A DNA stretch of 64,000 nucleotides, from NCBI GenBank assembly GCA_020637795.1, contig JACKJT010000003.1, positions 124,001 to 188,000 of the forward strand, written 5' to 3'. The DNA is from Hoeflea sp. (GTDB lineage Bacteria > Pseudomonadota > Alphaproteobacteria > Rhizobiales > Rhizobiaceae). Every line of letters starts with the position of its first letter. The first letter of the stretch is position 1. Shown here in pieces: positions 53,474 to 62,514 of this stretch. The notes beneath the pieces were generated by a model. That model did not search any database, was not told where the DNA came from, and worked only from the letters and a program-made list of their open reading frames with translations. The translations under genes and the position numbers were made by a program.

Positions 53474-54412
53474 TTAATGCTTTGGACCGCCTTCGCCTTC
53501 GACAGCGATGTTGGCGGCCACGCTGCGAATCGACTTTCCGGGCGTCAGCGCGATCGCCGAAATGACGATGGCGCAGGCGATCCACTGGGTGATTCCGACA
53601 GGTTCCCCGAAGGCAAACCAGCCGACAAGGAACATTGTTGGCAGTTCGAAGCTGCCGGCGATCGCCGTGCGGGCCGTGCCGATGACGGGCGCCGCGACCG
53701 TGTAGAGCAACTGCGGAATGAGGGCCGACCCGAAGGCAATGCCCGCCACCAGCCACCAGCCTGATGCGCTAACCGGAAACAGCGCCGCGGCGGGCGTGGC
53801 CGCCATCAGCGGCAAAAGCCCGAGAACCGAACCAAGACTGACGCATGAAATCCGCGCCAGCGGCTTGAGCACCACCAGCTTGTGCACCAGCACGTTGATG
53901 CCGAACCCGAACCCAAGCGGCGCCGCGAGCGACAGCACAAGTGCGGAAAGATGGTCTGCGGAGATTGCTGCAGGCGACGAGGCCAGTGCGGCCGCGGCAA
54001 TGATCATCAATGCTGCAAACACGGCCCGGCGGCCTGGCCTGTCGCCGAACACCAGCCAGGCGATCAGCAGGGTGAACACCGGATAGGTCATGTAAAGCAC
54101 ACCGACGGTCGAGACCGGCGCGATCTCCACCGCACGCACATAGCCGATCCAGCCAACGCCCATCGCAACGCCGGCACACAGCCCCCACAGCAAGGCTTTC
54201 CAGTTTGCCCGTGCCTGCCAGACAAAAGGCAGCAACACACTTGCAGCAATGGCATAACGAAAAAAGGCAACCGCATGCGGCGCCATGCCCTCGGCCGTCA
54301 GCGAGCGCGCAAAATAGGGCACCAGCCCGAAACCGACAGACGCCGCAATCACCCCAAGTGTTGCAAGCCCCGGACCGAGCAGATGCGGATGGTCGGCATG
54401 TTCGATACTCAT
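53474..54412 (-). CDS. EamA/DMT-family transporter
   Basis: 312 residues with ten hydrophobic helices, two EamA halves of five. Features: GVIAASVGFGLVPYFARSLT at the start, GWIGYVRAVEIAPVSTVGVL ending the first half, and LVGWFAFGEPVGITQWIACA in the second half. DMT transporters export metabolites or amino acids; the substrate is not evident. It is divergent from the cobalamin riboswitch by about 130 bases, but nothing links it to B12. Confidence 0.9.
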   Translation of the reverse strand: MSIEHADHPHLLGPGLATLGVIAASVGFGLVPYFARSLTAEGMAPHAVAFFRYAIAASVLLPFVWQARANWKALLWGLCAGVAMGVGWIGYVRAVEIAPVSTVGVLYMTYPVFTLLIAWLVFGDRPGRRAVFAALMIIAAAALASSPAAISADHLSALVLSLAAPLGFGFGINVLVHKLVVLKPLARISCVSLGSVLGLLPLMAATPAAALFPVSASGWWLVAGIAFGSALIPQLLYTVAAPVIGTARTAIAGSFELPTMFLVGWFAFGEPVGITQWIACAIVISAIALTPGKSIRSVAANIAVEGEGGPKH

Positions 54413-54544
54413 TGCCGGTGAGTATCAGCCTGCCCTCGCATCGGCAATCGGTTGCTGAGGCAGCCATCGGGGAAACAACAGGATACGGCGCACGGCGTCG
54501 CAAAATCCGATTGCGGTTTGCCGATCCCGGACGTAACTTCGGGG

Positions 54545-54730
54545 TGTTCGGGTTCCATGAAGGCAAAGCCTTCGGGATGAAAAGGGAACACGGTAGGGAC
54601 GACCCGCAAAGGGGCCCGATCCGTGGCTGCCCTCGCAACTGTGAGCGTGAGCCGCATCCATGATGCCACTGGGAAACCGGGAAGGCGGATGCCGGCGATG
54701 AAGCGCGAGCCAGGAGACCTGCCCGGACGA
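54545..54730 (+). promoter_or_regulatory. Cobalamin riboswitch
   Basis: The conserved landmarks occur in order: AAAAGGGAACACGGT, a GGTGCG-like region with multiple stems, the GCCACTGGGAAACCGGGAAG block, and the B12 box GAGCCAGGAGACCTGCC near 54707-54723. The fold sits directly upstream of the CbiM-like gene. Its downstream strand can pair with the AAAGGA ribosome-binding site (near 54787-54792), suggesting translational control. Coordinates of the ends are approximate. Confidence 0.93.
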
Positions 54731-54799
54731 GAGTGGAAACCGTGACGAGCGGCTTCCGGATTCAACCTGTCGCACGAAGGGTGCGGAAAGGATTACAAC

Positions 54800-55486
54800 A
54801 TGCATATCGAACCAGGCGTCGTCGACCGCGCAAAACTTGCCTTGAGCTATGCCACCGCGGCCGCTGCCGGCGGACTTCTCCTGAAAATGTCATGGGACAC
54901 GATCCGCAACGATGGCGGCGTCGCGGCGCTGGCCATGCGCTCGGTGGCAACCACGCTTCTGGTGTTTTCCTTCTTCGAAATCTTCCCGCATCACGCCGTT
55001 GGCGTCTCCGAAGTCCATCTCATCCTCGGCTCGACGCTCTATCTGATGTTCGGCGCAGGTCCGGCGGCGATCGGGCTGGCGCTGGGGCTCCTGGTCCAGG
55101 GCCTCTTCTTCGCCCCCTTCGACCTGCCGCAATACGGCATGAACGTCACCACCCTGCTGGTGCCGCTCTACGCCATGTCGCTGATTGCCCGTCGCATCAT
55201 TCCGGCAGGCACGGCCTACAAGGACGTGAGCTACAAGCAGGCGCTGGCGCTGTCGACCAGCTACCAGGGCGGCATCGTCATGTGGGTCGGTTTCTGGGCG
55301 CTGTACGGTCACGGCTTCGGCGCCGAGAACCTGTCGCAGATCGCCGCCTTCGGCGCCGCCTACATGCTGGTGATCATCGTTGAACCGGTCGCCGGCCTCG
55401 CCGTTCTGGCCATTGCCAAGAACGTGTCCGGCACCATTGGCAACCCGATGTTCAACGGCCGGCTGCACGGTCCGGCTGCCGCCTGA
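54800..55486 (+). CDS. CbiM-like cobalt/energy-coupling factor permease
   Basis: 228 residues with six hydrophobic segments. The start MHIEPGVVDRAKLALSYATA places a His near the N-terminus, as in CbiM/NikM where it binds metal, and HHAVGVSEVHLILGSTLYLM is the CbiM-type central motif. It continues GAGPAAIGLALGLLVQGLFF and PQYGMNVTTLLVPLYAM. It is controlled by the cobalamin riboswitch just upstream, so it probably imports cobalt for B12 synthesis. No CbiN, CbiQ or CbiO subunit gene is adjacent. A terminator follows at 55517. Confidence 0.88.
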   Translation: MHIEPGVVDRAKLALSYATAAAAGGLLLKMSWDTIRNDGGVAALAMRSVATTLLVFSFFEIFPHHAVGVSEVHLILGSTLYLMFGAGPAAIGLALGLLVQGLFFAPFDLPQYGMNVTTLLVPLYAMSLIARRIIPAGTAYKDVSYKQALALSTSYQGGIVMWVGFWALYGHGFGAENLSQIAAFGAAYMLVIIVEPVAGLAVLAIAKNVSGTIGNPMFNGRLHGPAAA

Positions 55487-55516
55487 TCCAGGCCTTCGGC
55501 ATCTCAAGTCATCACG

Positions 55517-55547
55517 CCGCGCGGGAGCCCCTCCCGCGCGGTTTTTT
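55517..55547 (+). terminator. Rho-independent terminator of the CbiM-like gene
   Basis: CCGCGCGGGAG (55517-55527) pairs with CTCCCGCGCGG (55531-55541) around a 3-base loop, followed by six T's. Confidence 0.92.
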
Positions 55548-55633
55548 CATGCCAACGGCACTGCAATTCGCTTGGAGAATCAGCTGTGCTGCTTCTACCC
55601 TGACCGGTGCCAGGGACAACGGGAAAATCTGAC

Positions 55634-56608
55634 ATGAACATCGAGATGATCCGCGCGGCGCGCGACCGGCTGGAAGGTCATGTCCGCCGCACGCCTTTGC
55701 TCAATTCCCCGTTTCTCGACGAGATTGCCGGACGGCGGGTATGGGTCAAGCCCGAATGCCTGCAGCACACCGGAAGTTTCAAGTTCCGCGGCGGCTGGTC
55801 GGCCCTCTCGGCCATGTCCCCGGAAGACCGGGCCCGCGGCGTCATCGCCTTTTCCAGCGGCAACCATGGCCAGGGCGTGGCTTTCGCGGCCGCCCGGCAT
55901 GGCGCGCCGGCGGTCATCGTCATGCCGTCGGATGCGCCGAAGATGAAGATCGACAACACCAGGGCTCTCGGCGCCGAAGTGGTTCTCTACGACCGGGCGA
56001 CGGAAGACCGCGACGCGATCACCGCGCGCCTCGCTGCCGAACGCGGGCTGACCCTGATCAAGCCGTTTGACGAGCCGCTGGTCATTGCCGGCCAGGGCAC
56101 CTGCGGACTGGAGATCGCCGAGCAGGCTGCCGAACAAGGCCTTACCAGCGCCGATGTGCTGGTTTGCTGCGGTGGCGGCGGCCTTGCGTCCGGCATCGCG
56201 CTGGCGTTCGAGGCCGAGGCCCCGGGGCTCAGCGTCCGGCCGGCGGAGCCTGAAGGCTTCGACGACATGGCCCGCAGCCTGCGCTCGGGCACGATCGAGC
56301 GCAACGCACGGCTGTCGGGCTCGATATGCGACGCGATCCTGACGCCGCAGCCGGGCAGCCTCACCTTTCCGATCCTCACCCGTCTTGCCGGCGCTGGACT
56401 GGTGGTGAGCGAAACCGAGGTCCTCAACGCCATGGCCCTTGCCTTCACCCGGCTCAAGATCGTCGCCGAGCCGGGAGGCGTGGTTGCCCTGGCGGCGGCA
56501 TTGTTTCATGCGGACGAGATCGGAGGCGAGGACGTGATCGTCACGGTCTCCGGCGGCAATGTCGACGCCAAAGTGTTCTCAATGGCGCTGGAGCGGTTCG
56601 CCGGCTAG
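55634..56608 (+). CDS. Threonine/serine dehydratase (PLP fold II)
   Basis: 324 residues. The PLP Lys is in TGSFKFRGGWSALSAM near residue 53, the phosphate loop in VCCGGGGLASGIALAF, and the asparagine in FSSGNHGQGVAFAAARHG. The sequence matches the biodegradative/eukaryotic-type threonine dehydratase or serine racemase group, which lacks the long regulatory domain of IlvA. It makes 2-oxobutyrate or pyruvate from threonine or serine. The start at ATG 55634 is where homology begins. It converges on the CDF gene. Confidence 0.9.
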   Translation: MNIEMIRAARDRLEGHVRRTPLLNSPFLDEIAGRRVWVKPECLQHTGSFKFRGGWSALSAMSPEDRARGVIAFSSGNHGQGVAFAAARHGAPAVIVMPSDAPKMKIDNTRALGAEVVLYDRATEDRDAITARLAAERGLTLIKPFDEPLVIAGQGTCGLEIAEQAAEQGLTSADVLVCCGGGGLASGIALAFEAEAPGLSVRPAEPEGFDDMARSLRSGTIERNARLSGSICDAILTPQPGSLTFPILTRLAGAGLVVSETEVLNAMALAFTRLKIVAEPGGVVALAAALFHADEIGGEDVIVTVSGGNVDAKVFSMALERFAG

Positions 56609-56657
56609 CGGATCAGCAGCTTTCCGGCTTCGACCGGGCAAGCGCACCGCGCGCCCC

Positions 56658-57557
56658 TCAGGTCAGCACGACGCCTTCGTCCTTGGCCTTGTGCCCCGGT
56701 TCGACATGGATGATCACCCGGATGCCTTCGACCTCGTTTCTGAGCGCTGTCTCCAGCCGGTCGCAGATCCGGTGCGATTCCTCCACGCTCATGTCGCCGT
56801 CGACAACGAGATGGAACTCGACGAAGGAGGCCCTGCCCGCCATCCGCGTACGGATGTCATGCGCCTCGATGGCGCCGGCGGCCTCGGCCTTGATGATGTC
56901 ATGGATACGCAGTTCATCCGCAGGATCGATGGCCCGGTCCATCAGCCCGTCGACGGAGGAGGCGATCACCTTCCAGCCCTGCCACAACACGTTGAAAGCG
57001 ACGATCAGTGCCAGCAGCGGATCGAGCCGCGGCTGGTCGAACGCCAGCGCCAGGCCGAGCCCGAAGATCACGCCAACCGACGTAACCACATCCGACAGGA
57101 TGTGATGGCCATCGGCCTGCAGCGCAGGCGAGCGGTGGCGGCGGCCGACCCGTATCAGCACTGCCGCCCAGATGCCGTTGGCCAGCGCGGCACCGGCATT
57201 GACGGCCAGGCCGAGCGCCGGCGCCTCAATCCGCCTGGGCTCCATCAAGCCACCGACGGCTTCGTGCACGATCAGCAGCGCCGCCACGACAATCAGCACG
57301 CCTTCGAGAACGGCGGAGAAATATTCCGCCTTGTGATGGCCGTAGGGGTGGGAGATGTCGGCGGGTTTCTGCGCGTAACCGATGGCGATGAAGGCCGCAG
57401 TCGCGGCAATCACATTTACGATGGATTCAAGCGCATCGGAGTAAAGCGCGATCGACCCGGTCAGGTGCCAGGCCACGAACTTGAGCCCCATCACGCCGAA
57501 TGCCAGCGGAATCGACCAGAAGGCCAGCCGGCGGATGGTTCGTGAAGCCTGCGGCAC
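56658..57557 (-). CDS. Cation diffusion facilitator (CDF) metal efflux protein
   Basis: 299 residues with six helices and a cytoplasmic C-terminal domain. Metal-site motifs are SIALYSDALES (H/D-x3-D style; AxYSDALE) and ILSDVVTSVGV, with HPYGHHKAEYFSA between. The C-terminal domain reads VEFHLVVDGDMSVEESHRIC. CDF proteins export Zn, Co, Fe or Mn in exchange for protons. The start is GTG 57557, 6 bases after the cytochrome c stop, with AGGA upstream; homology runs from RTIRRLAFWSIPLAF. It is the last gene of the trpE-cytochrome c-CDF unit. Confidence 0.88.
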   Translation of the reverse strand: MPQASRTIRRLAFWSIPLAFGVMGLKFVAWHLTGSIALYSDALESIVNVIAATAAFIAIGYAQKPADISHPYGHHKAEYFSAVLEGVLIVVAALLIVHEAVGGLMEPRRIEAPALGLAVNAGAALANGIWAAVLIRVGRRHRSPALQADGHHILSDVVTSVGVIFGLGLALAFDQPRLDPLLALIVAFNVLWQGWKVIASSVDGLMDRAIDPADELRIHDIIKAEAAGAIEAHDIRTRMAGRASFVEFHLVVDGDMSVEESHRICDRLETALRNEVEGIRVIIHVEPGHKAKDEGVVLT

Positions 57558-57562
57558 TCTGT

Positions 57563-57922
57563 CTAGTCCTGCAGCGAAGCGATATAGGCGATGATCGCAT
57601 CGACCTGTTCGGGCGTCGCGATGAACTCCGGCATGTCCGGGTGGCCCGAATAGATCCGCCCGTCGGAGAACGCCTCCTCCAGCGCGTCCATCGGGAAGCT
57701 GTCGGACAGTTTGCGGAACGGCGGCGCCGCCTCGTGCGGGCTGGCATCGGCTTCGCCCACCGCATGGCATTTGCCGCAATTGATTTCGACCAGTTCCTGA
57801 CCTGCCTTCAGTTCATCCCCGGACTGCGCCCGGGCAGCGTCTGCCCCCGGAATGAGACACAGAACCGAAGTCGCCAGCACCGCAGCGACCACCAGCCTGT
57901 CCACCTTGTGCACCCGCATCAT
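57563..57922 (-). CDS. Small exported cytochrome c
   Basis: 119 residues with a signal peptide (VDRLVVAAVLATSVLCLIPG) and a single haem motif NCGKCHAVGEAD near residue 50, followed by GHPDMPEFIATPEQVDAII with the likely axial Met. Class I, monohaem, periplasmic. Its start overlaps the trpE(G) stop by four bases (ATGA), so it is co-translated with tryptophan synthesis, an unusual pairing. It could carry electrons between bc1 and an oxidase. Confidence 0.9.
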   Translation of the reverse strand: MMRVHKVDRLVVAAVLATSVLCLIPGADAARAQSGDELKAGQELVEINCGKCHAVGEADASPHEAAPPFRKLSDSFPMDALEEAFSDGRIYSGHPDMPEFIATPEQVDAIIAYIASLQD

Positions 57923-60108
57923 GCTGCCTCCACCTTCTTCCGGCGCGTCAGGTGCGCCACGACATTCTCGATCATCCGCATTCCGGCATCCTGGCCCAGC
58001 GTCATGATCGATTCGGGATGAAACTGCACCGCCGCGATCGGCAGGCTTTCATGCTCGAACGCCATGATCACCCCGTCATCGGTTTCCGCAGTAACACGGA
58101 ATTCCTTTGGCAATGTGGCGTAATCGGCAAATATCGAGTGGTAGCGACCCACCGTCACTTCCTTGCCCAGCCCCGAAAAAATGATCCCGTCCGACGATAC
58201 CCGGATTCGCGATGGCTTGCCATGAACCGGTATTGCCAGTTCCCGCAGGTTGCCGCCGAAGCTTTCCGCCAGCGCCTGCAGGCCGAGACAGACGCCGAAG
58301 ACGGGAAGATCGCGCGCCCGGATCTGCTTGATGGTGGCGGCGCAATCGAAATCCTTCGGACTTCCCGGTCCCGGCGACAGCACCACCAGATCCGGCGACA
58401 CCCGGTCGAACACCTCGTTGGCCACCGGCGCGCGCACCGTGGTCACCTTGGCCCCGGTCTGGCGGAAGTAGTTTGCCAGGGTGTGAACGAAGGAGTCCTC
58501 GTGATCGACCAGCAGGATCGAGGTGCCCTCGCCCACCTTGGCGGTTTCGCGGGCCCCGGAGCCGGCATTGCCGAGCTTCGCATCGCGGATCGCCGACAGC
58601 ATCGCCGACGCCTTCAGCTCGGTCTCGGCTTCCTCTTCCTCGGGGTTGGAATCAAACAGCAGCGTCGCGCCTGCCCGCACTTCGGCAATGCCGTCCTTGA
58701 TGCGGATGGTGCGGAGCGTCAGGCCGGTGTTCATGTCGCCATTGAAGCTGACCATGCCGACCGCGCCGCCGTACCAGGCGCGCGGGCTCTTCTCGTTGTT
58801 TTCGAGAAACCGCATCGCCCACAGTTTCGGCGCGCCGGTCACCGTCACCGCCCAGGCGTGGCTCAGGAAGCCGTCGAACGCATCCATGCCGTCGCGCAAC
58901 CGGCCCTCGATATGGTCGACGGTGTGAATGAGCCGCGAATACATCTCGATCTGGCGCCGGCCGATGACCTTCACCGATCCCGGCTCGCAGACCCGGCTCT
59001 TGTCGTTGCGGTCGACGTCCGAGCACATGGTGAGCTCGGACTCGTCCTTCTTCGAATTCAGCAGCTTGAGGATCTGCTCGGAATCCGAGATCGCATCCTC
59101 GCCGCGCTTGATCGTGCCGGAAATCGGGCAGGTCTCGATCCGCCGGCCATTGACCCGTACGAACATCTCGGGCGAGGCCCCGACCAGGTACTCCTGGTTC
59201 CCCAGGTTGATGAAGAACGAATAGGGCGACGGATTGATGGTCTTCAGCCGCCGGCTGATTTCCGACGGCCGTGCCTCGCAGCGCTCGAAGAATGTCTGTC
59301 CCGGAACCACCTCGAACAGGTCGCCGCGGCGAAAGCTGTCCTTTGCCCGCTTGACCAGTTCGGCATATTCGCCCGGCGTGTGATCGCCCCGCGGCGGCAC
59401 CCGGTCGGCGGACTTGAACGGCTCGGGCGCGATCTCCGCATCCCGGCCTTCGGTGCTCACGCCATCGAGGCTGAAATCATAGCGGTCGATCCAGGCCTTG
59501 GCGGCATGATGGTCGACCACCAGGATCTCGTCGGGCAGGAACAAGAGCAGGTCGCGCTGATCGTCGGGGCGTGCCAGCTTCGGCGCCACCGGATCGAACT
59601 GGAAGGCCAGATCGTAGCCGAAGGCGCCATAAAAGCCGATATTGCCGTCTTCGGCCGAATGGAACAGATCGACAATCACCCGCAGAACCGAAAACACGGT
59701 CGGTGCGCGCGAACGCTCCTCCTCGGAGAAGACCCGGTCGGGCCGGGCGATCTCGATTTCGATCTTCCGCGCATCCTTGCCGGTGATCGCAAATTCAGTG
59801 TGCCCTTCAAGCCGGCCGGCGAGAATGGAAATCAGCGCCTCACCGCGGCCGTTATAGGCTTCGATGGTCAGCTTGCGCTCTCGCGAGGAGATCCCGAGCG
59901 GCGGATCGACAATCGCCGTGTCCCAGCGGGTGTAGCGACCCGGATACTCGTAGTTGGACGAGAACACCGCGCCGCGCCGGCTATCGAGCGCATCGATGTA
60001 GCTCGAGATCGCATCCGCGTAAGGAGTTTCGCGCCGCCGGCGGGTGACCAGAACCCCACCACGTGTCTGGTATTGCGCTGCATTGTCTGAAAGTACCGTC
60101 GTGTTCAT
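57919..60108 (-). CDS. trpE: Fused anthranilate synthase TrpE(G)
   Basis: Converts chorismate and glutamine to anthranilate. 729 residues. TrpE-like chorismate-binding part covers about 1-520: DHTPGEYAELVKRAKDSFRR, then GDLFEVVPGQTF, FINLGNQEYLVGASPEMFVR, then PISGTIKRGEDAISD and DVDRNDKSRVCEPGSV. The glutaminase part from about 530 has the nucleophile Cys in PVFGVCLGLQALAESFGG and His/Glu in AVQFHPESIMTLG. The fused form is typical of rhizobia. Upstream are the 14-residue trpL and a terminator, so it is attenuation-controlled. Cytochrome c follows, overlapping by four bases. Confidence 0.97.
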   Translation of the reverse strand: MNTTVLSDNAAQYQTRGGVLVTRRRRETPYADAISSYIDALDSRRGAVFSSNYEYPGRYTRWDTAIVDPPLGISSRERKLTIEAYNGRGEALISILAGRLEGHTEFAITGKDARKIEIEIARPDRVFSEEERSRAPTVFSVLRVIVDLFHSAEDGNIGFYGAFGYDLAFQFDPVAPKLARPDDQRDLLLFLPDEILVVDHHAAKAWIDRYDFSLDGVSTEGRDAEIAPEPFKSADRVPPRGDHTPGEYAELVKRAKDSFRRGDLFEVVPGQTFFERCEARPSEISRRLKTINPSPYSFFINLGNQEYLVGASPEMFVRVNGRRIETCPISGTIKRGEDAISDSEQILKLLNSKKDESELTMCSDVDRNDKSRVCEPGSVKVIGRRQIEMYSRLIHTVDHIEGRLRDGMDAFDGFLSHAWAVTVTGAPKLWAMRFLENNEKSPRAWYGGAVGMVSFNGDMNTGLTLRTIRIKDGIAEVRAGATLLFDSNPEEEEAETELKASAMLSAIRDAKLGNAGSGARETAKVGEGTSILLVDHEDSFVHTLANYFRQTGAKVTTVRAPVANEVFDRVSPDLVVLSPGPGSPKDFDCAATIKQIRARDLPVFGVCLGLQALAESFGGNLRELAIPVHGKPSRIRVSSDGIIFSGLGKEVTVGRYHSIFADYATLPKEFRVTAETDDGVIMAFEHESLPIAAVQFHPESIMTLGQDAGMRMIENVVAHLTRRKKVEAA

Positions 60109-60159
60109 GTCCAGGCTCCGTTTGAACCGTTCCGGTGATCCTGGTCCGGCGGGCCAAAC

Positions 60160-60193
60160 AAAAAAGCCGCCGGACTTTCGGGTCCCGGGCGGC
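60160..60193 (-). terminator. trp attenuator terminator
   Basis: GCCGCC (60166-60171) pairs with GGCGGC (60188-60193), with inner GGAC/GTCC pairs, and on the minus-strand transcript the stem is followed by a run of six U's (complement of 60160-60165). It lies between trpL and trpE(G) and is the transcription attenuator. Confidence 0.9.
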
Positions 60194-60232
60194 TCGTTGA
60201 TCTTGTTCGCACACGCGTGGTCAAGGCCGCAA

Positions 60233-60277
60233 TTAGCGTGCCCACCACCAAGCTTTGTTGTTCAAGACGTTGTTCAT
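60233..60277 (-). CDS. trpL: trp leader peptide (trpL)
   Basis: A 15-codon ORF from ATG 60277 to TAA 60233-60235, encoding MNNVLNNKAWWWAR. Three consecutive Trp codons are the attenuation sensor. The same length and WWWAR ending are known in rhizobial trpL, whose transcript begins at the ATG and also yields the trans-acting RNA rnTrpL in Sinorhizobium. No Shine-Dalgarno is visible, in agreement with leaderless translation. The downstream terminator is at 60160-60193. Confidence 0.93.
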   Translation of the reverse strand: MNNVLNNKAWWWAR

Positions 60278-60486
60278 GCGGGGAGTGATAGCGCGCAAGT
60301 TGGATTTGCACAAGATGCAGTTTTCCAAAGGCCTGCAACAATGCGACACGCGGCAAAGTTTTATCAATATTGCCCAGGACAACTTAATTCCGATCAATTT
60401 AGAGATTGGTAACTAACGCATAACAATACTCGAGAGGAAATTGCAACCATTCATTGATTCTCACTCGCCCCAGCAAGGTCACCCAA

Positions 60487-62355
60487 ATGAAGATCACGAT
60501 AGCAAGAAGCCTGCTTGTCTTTGGCGCAGCGGTCGCAGCCACTTTCGCAACAACCATCGGCGTGATGACCTTCACCCTGGAAAAAGTGAAAATCGAGGGT
60601 CCGGAATACCGGCAGATCATCGCGGGCAAGGACCTCGTCGCGGATATCCTGCCGCCGCCGATGTTCCTGATCGAAGCCTATCTGCTTGCCAGCGAAATCG
60701 AGATCGAAAACGCTCTGGCTGCGGACAACCTGCCTCGCATCGAGCAATTGCAGGCGGACTATGAGGACCGCCTGTCGGTCTGGCGCGCCTCGAATCTGCC
60801 GGATGAATTGAAACAGATCATCGAAACCCGGATCACACTTGCCGCCGGTTCCTTCTGGCGCGATATGCACGAGGAATTCATTCCCGCGCAGGCATCGGGG
60901 GACGAGCAGGCGCGCAGTGCCGCCATCAAGCGGATGCGCGAGGATTTTCAGGCGCAAAAGCAAGCGATCGAGACCCTCGTTGCCGCCGCAACGAGTTATC
61001 TGGCCAAAGCCGAGACAACCGCACACGATCACGCGGTCCTGTACTCCATAATTGCCTTTTCCACCGCGGCCCTGGCGATTCTCACGCTGTTGGGCGGCCT
61101 TTTGCTGTTCCGCCGGCGCGCCATCACACCGCTCACCGGTCTCTCGAACTACATGGCATCGCTGGCGGACGGCGATCTTGAAACCGAAGTGCCCTTTGCA
61201 CAACGCGAAGATGAAATGGGCGACATGGCCCGTTCGGTTGCTGTCTTCCGCCAACAGGGTATTGAGAAGATCCGCGCGGAAAACGAGATCCGCGAGCAGT
61301 CGGAGCGGATTGAAGCCGAGAAGGCCGCACGCCTGGAACACCAGACGCGCGAATCCGAGAGCCTGCAGGCTGTCGTCGAGCAACTTGGCGCCGGCCTGGA
61401 GCGCCTGTCGCAGTTCAACATCCGCGAAACCCTTGACGAGCCTTTCGAGGCGAAATTCGAGCAGCTCCGGCACGACTTCAACAAATCGCTCACCGTTTTC
61501 CAGGAAACCATGTCGCAGGTCCTCGACAAGACCCGCGAGATTCAGGCCAGCGCTGATGCGCTGCAGGGATCCTCGGATCAGTTGGCCAACCGGACCGAAC
61601 AGCAGGCCGCGGCCCTCGAGGAGACTGCTGCCGCCCTTGAGCAAATCACAATCAATGTGAAGCACTCCACCGAACGGACATCCGAGACACGCAACAAGAC
61701 CCGCAGTGCCCGGCAGAATGTCGAAACATCGACAACGGTGGTGCAGGAAGCCATCGACGCGATGCACAGGATCGAGCAAGCTTCGGGGCAGATCGGCAAC
61801 ATCACCAATGTCATCGATGAAATCGCCTTCCAGACCAACCTGCTTGCCCTGAATGCAGGCGTCGAGGCCGCGAGAGCCGGCGAGGCGGGCAAGGGCTTTG
61901 CCGTCGTCGCCCAGGAAGTGCGCGAACTGGCGCAGCGCTCGGCGAACGCGGCGAAGGAAATCAAGGAACTGATCGCCCATTCCGGACAGGAAGTGTCGGG
62001 CGGCGTCGATCTGGTCAAGCGCACGGGCCAGGCCCTGCAGGAAATCGAAGCCGACATCACCGGCATTGCCGGAGACGTGGACGCGATCGCGCTTGCAGCC
62101 AACGAACAGTCAACCGGTCTTCTGGAGATCAACCAGGCGATCAACCAGATGGACACCATCACCCAGCAGAACGCCGCCATGGTCGAGGAAACCACCGCGG
62201 CCACCCATTCGCTGGCCGGAGAGGTTGCCGTTCTTGTTCAGCTGGTCGGTCAGTTCGTCTTCAATCGCCGGAGCAAGGTACGCGACACGCCGGAAGAAAA
62301 GGCCAGGACTCTCGCCATGCGTGGCGGCGCGGCCCGGAGCGCCGAAGCCGCCTGA
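60487..62355 (+). CDS. Methyl-accepting chemotaxis protein
   Basis: 622 residues. TM1 is near residues 8-30 (LLVFGAAVAATFATTIGVMT), and a periplasmic or helical-bundle sensor follows to about 180. TM2 is near 185-215 (LYSIIAFSTAALAILTLLGG), then a HAMP domain (RRRAITPLTGLSNYMASLAD) to about 265. The signalling tip is EIAFQTNLLALNAGVEAARA, then GKGFAVVAQEVRELAQRSAN, with KEIKELIAHSG. The sensor type is unknown. The start at 60487 has AAGGTC upstream. No other chemotaxis genes are in the window. Confidence 0.93.
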   Translation: MKITIARSLLVFGAAVAATFATTIGVMTFTLEKVKIEGPEYRQIIAGKDLVADILPPPMFLIEAYLLASEIEIENALAADNLPRIEQLQADYEDRLSVWRASNLPDELKQIIETRITLAAGSFWRDMHEEFIPAQASGDEQARSAAIKRMREDFQAQKQAIETLVAAATSYLAKAETTAHDHAVLYSIIAFSTAALAILTLLGGLLLFRRRAITPLTGLSNYMASLADGDLETEVPFAQREDEMGDMARSVAVFRQQGIEKIRAENEIREQSERIEAEKAARLEHQTRESESLQAVVEQLGAGLERLSQFNIRETLDEPFEAKFEQLRHDFNKSLTVFQETMSQVLDKTREIQASADALQGSSDQLANRTEQQAAALEETAAALEQITINVKHSTERTSETRNKTRSARQNVETSTTVVQEAIDAMHRIEQASGQIGNITNVIDEIAFQTNLLALNAGVEAARAGEAGKGFAVVAQEVRELAQRSANAAKEIKELIAHSGQEVSGGVDLVKRTGQALQEIEADITGIAGDVDAIALAANEQSTGLLEINQAINQMDTITQQNAAMVEETTAATHSLAGEVAVLVQLVGQFVFNRRSKVRDTPEEKARTLAMRGGAARSAEAA

Positions 62356-62402
62356 CCAGAACGCCATTGCGTCTCTGGCGCTGCACCGCATGAAACTACC
62401 CC

Positions 62403-62431
62403 GGCCGGTTCAAGTTCCGCTTGAGCCGGCC
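62403..62431. terminator. Palindrome after the chemoreceptor gene
   Basis: GGCCGGTTCAAG (62403-62414) pairs with CTTGAGCCGGCC (62420-62431), with one G-U mismatch and a 5-base loop. There is no U-run, so it may be a weak terminator or a transcript-stabilising hairpin between the convergent MCP and DUF1206 genes. Confidence 0.5.
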
Positions 62432-62514
62432 GCGGTCATCTGGCCAGAGGTTCACTCGGATCGCCGCCGGGCTCCCGGCGCAGGTGGCGATAGGCGGCAA
62501 GCGGGCGGAATTCC

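Noticed and set aside
57952..60090. Long open frame (712 codons) antisense to trpE(G)
   Set aside because: No recognisable domain, and it is a codon-bias shadow of a clearly real gene.
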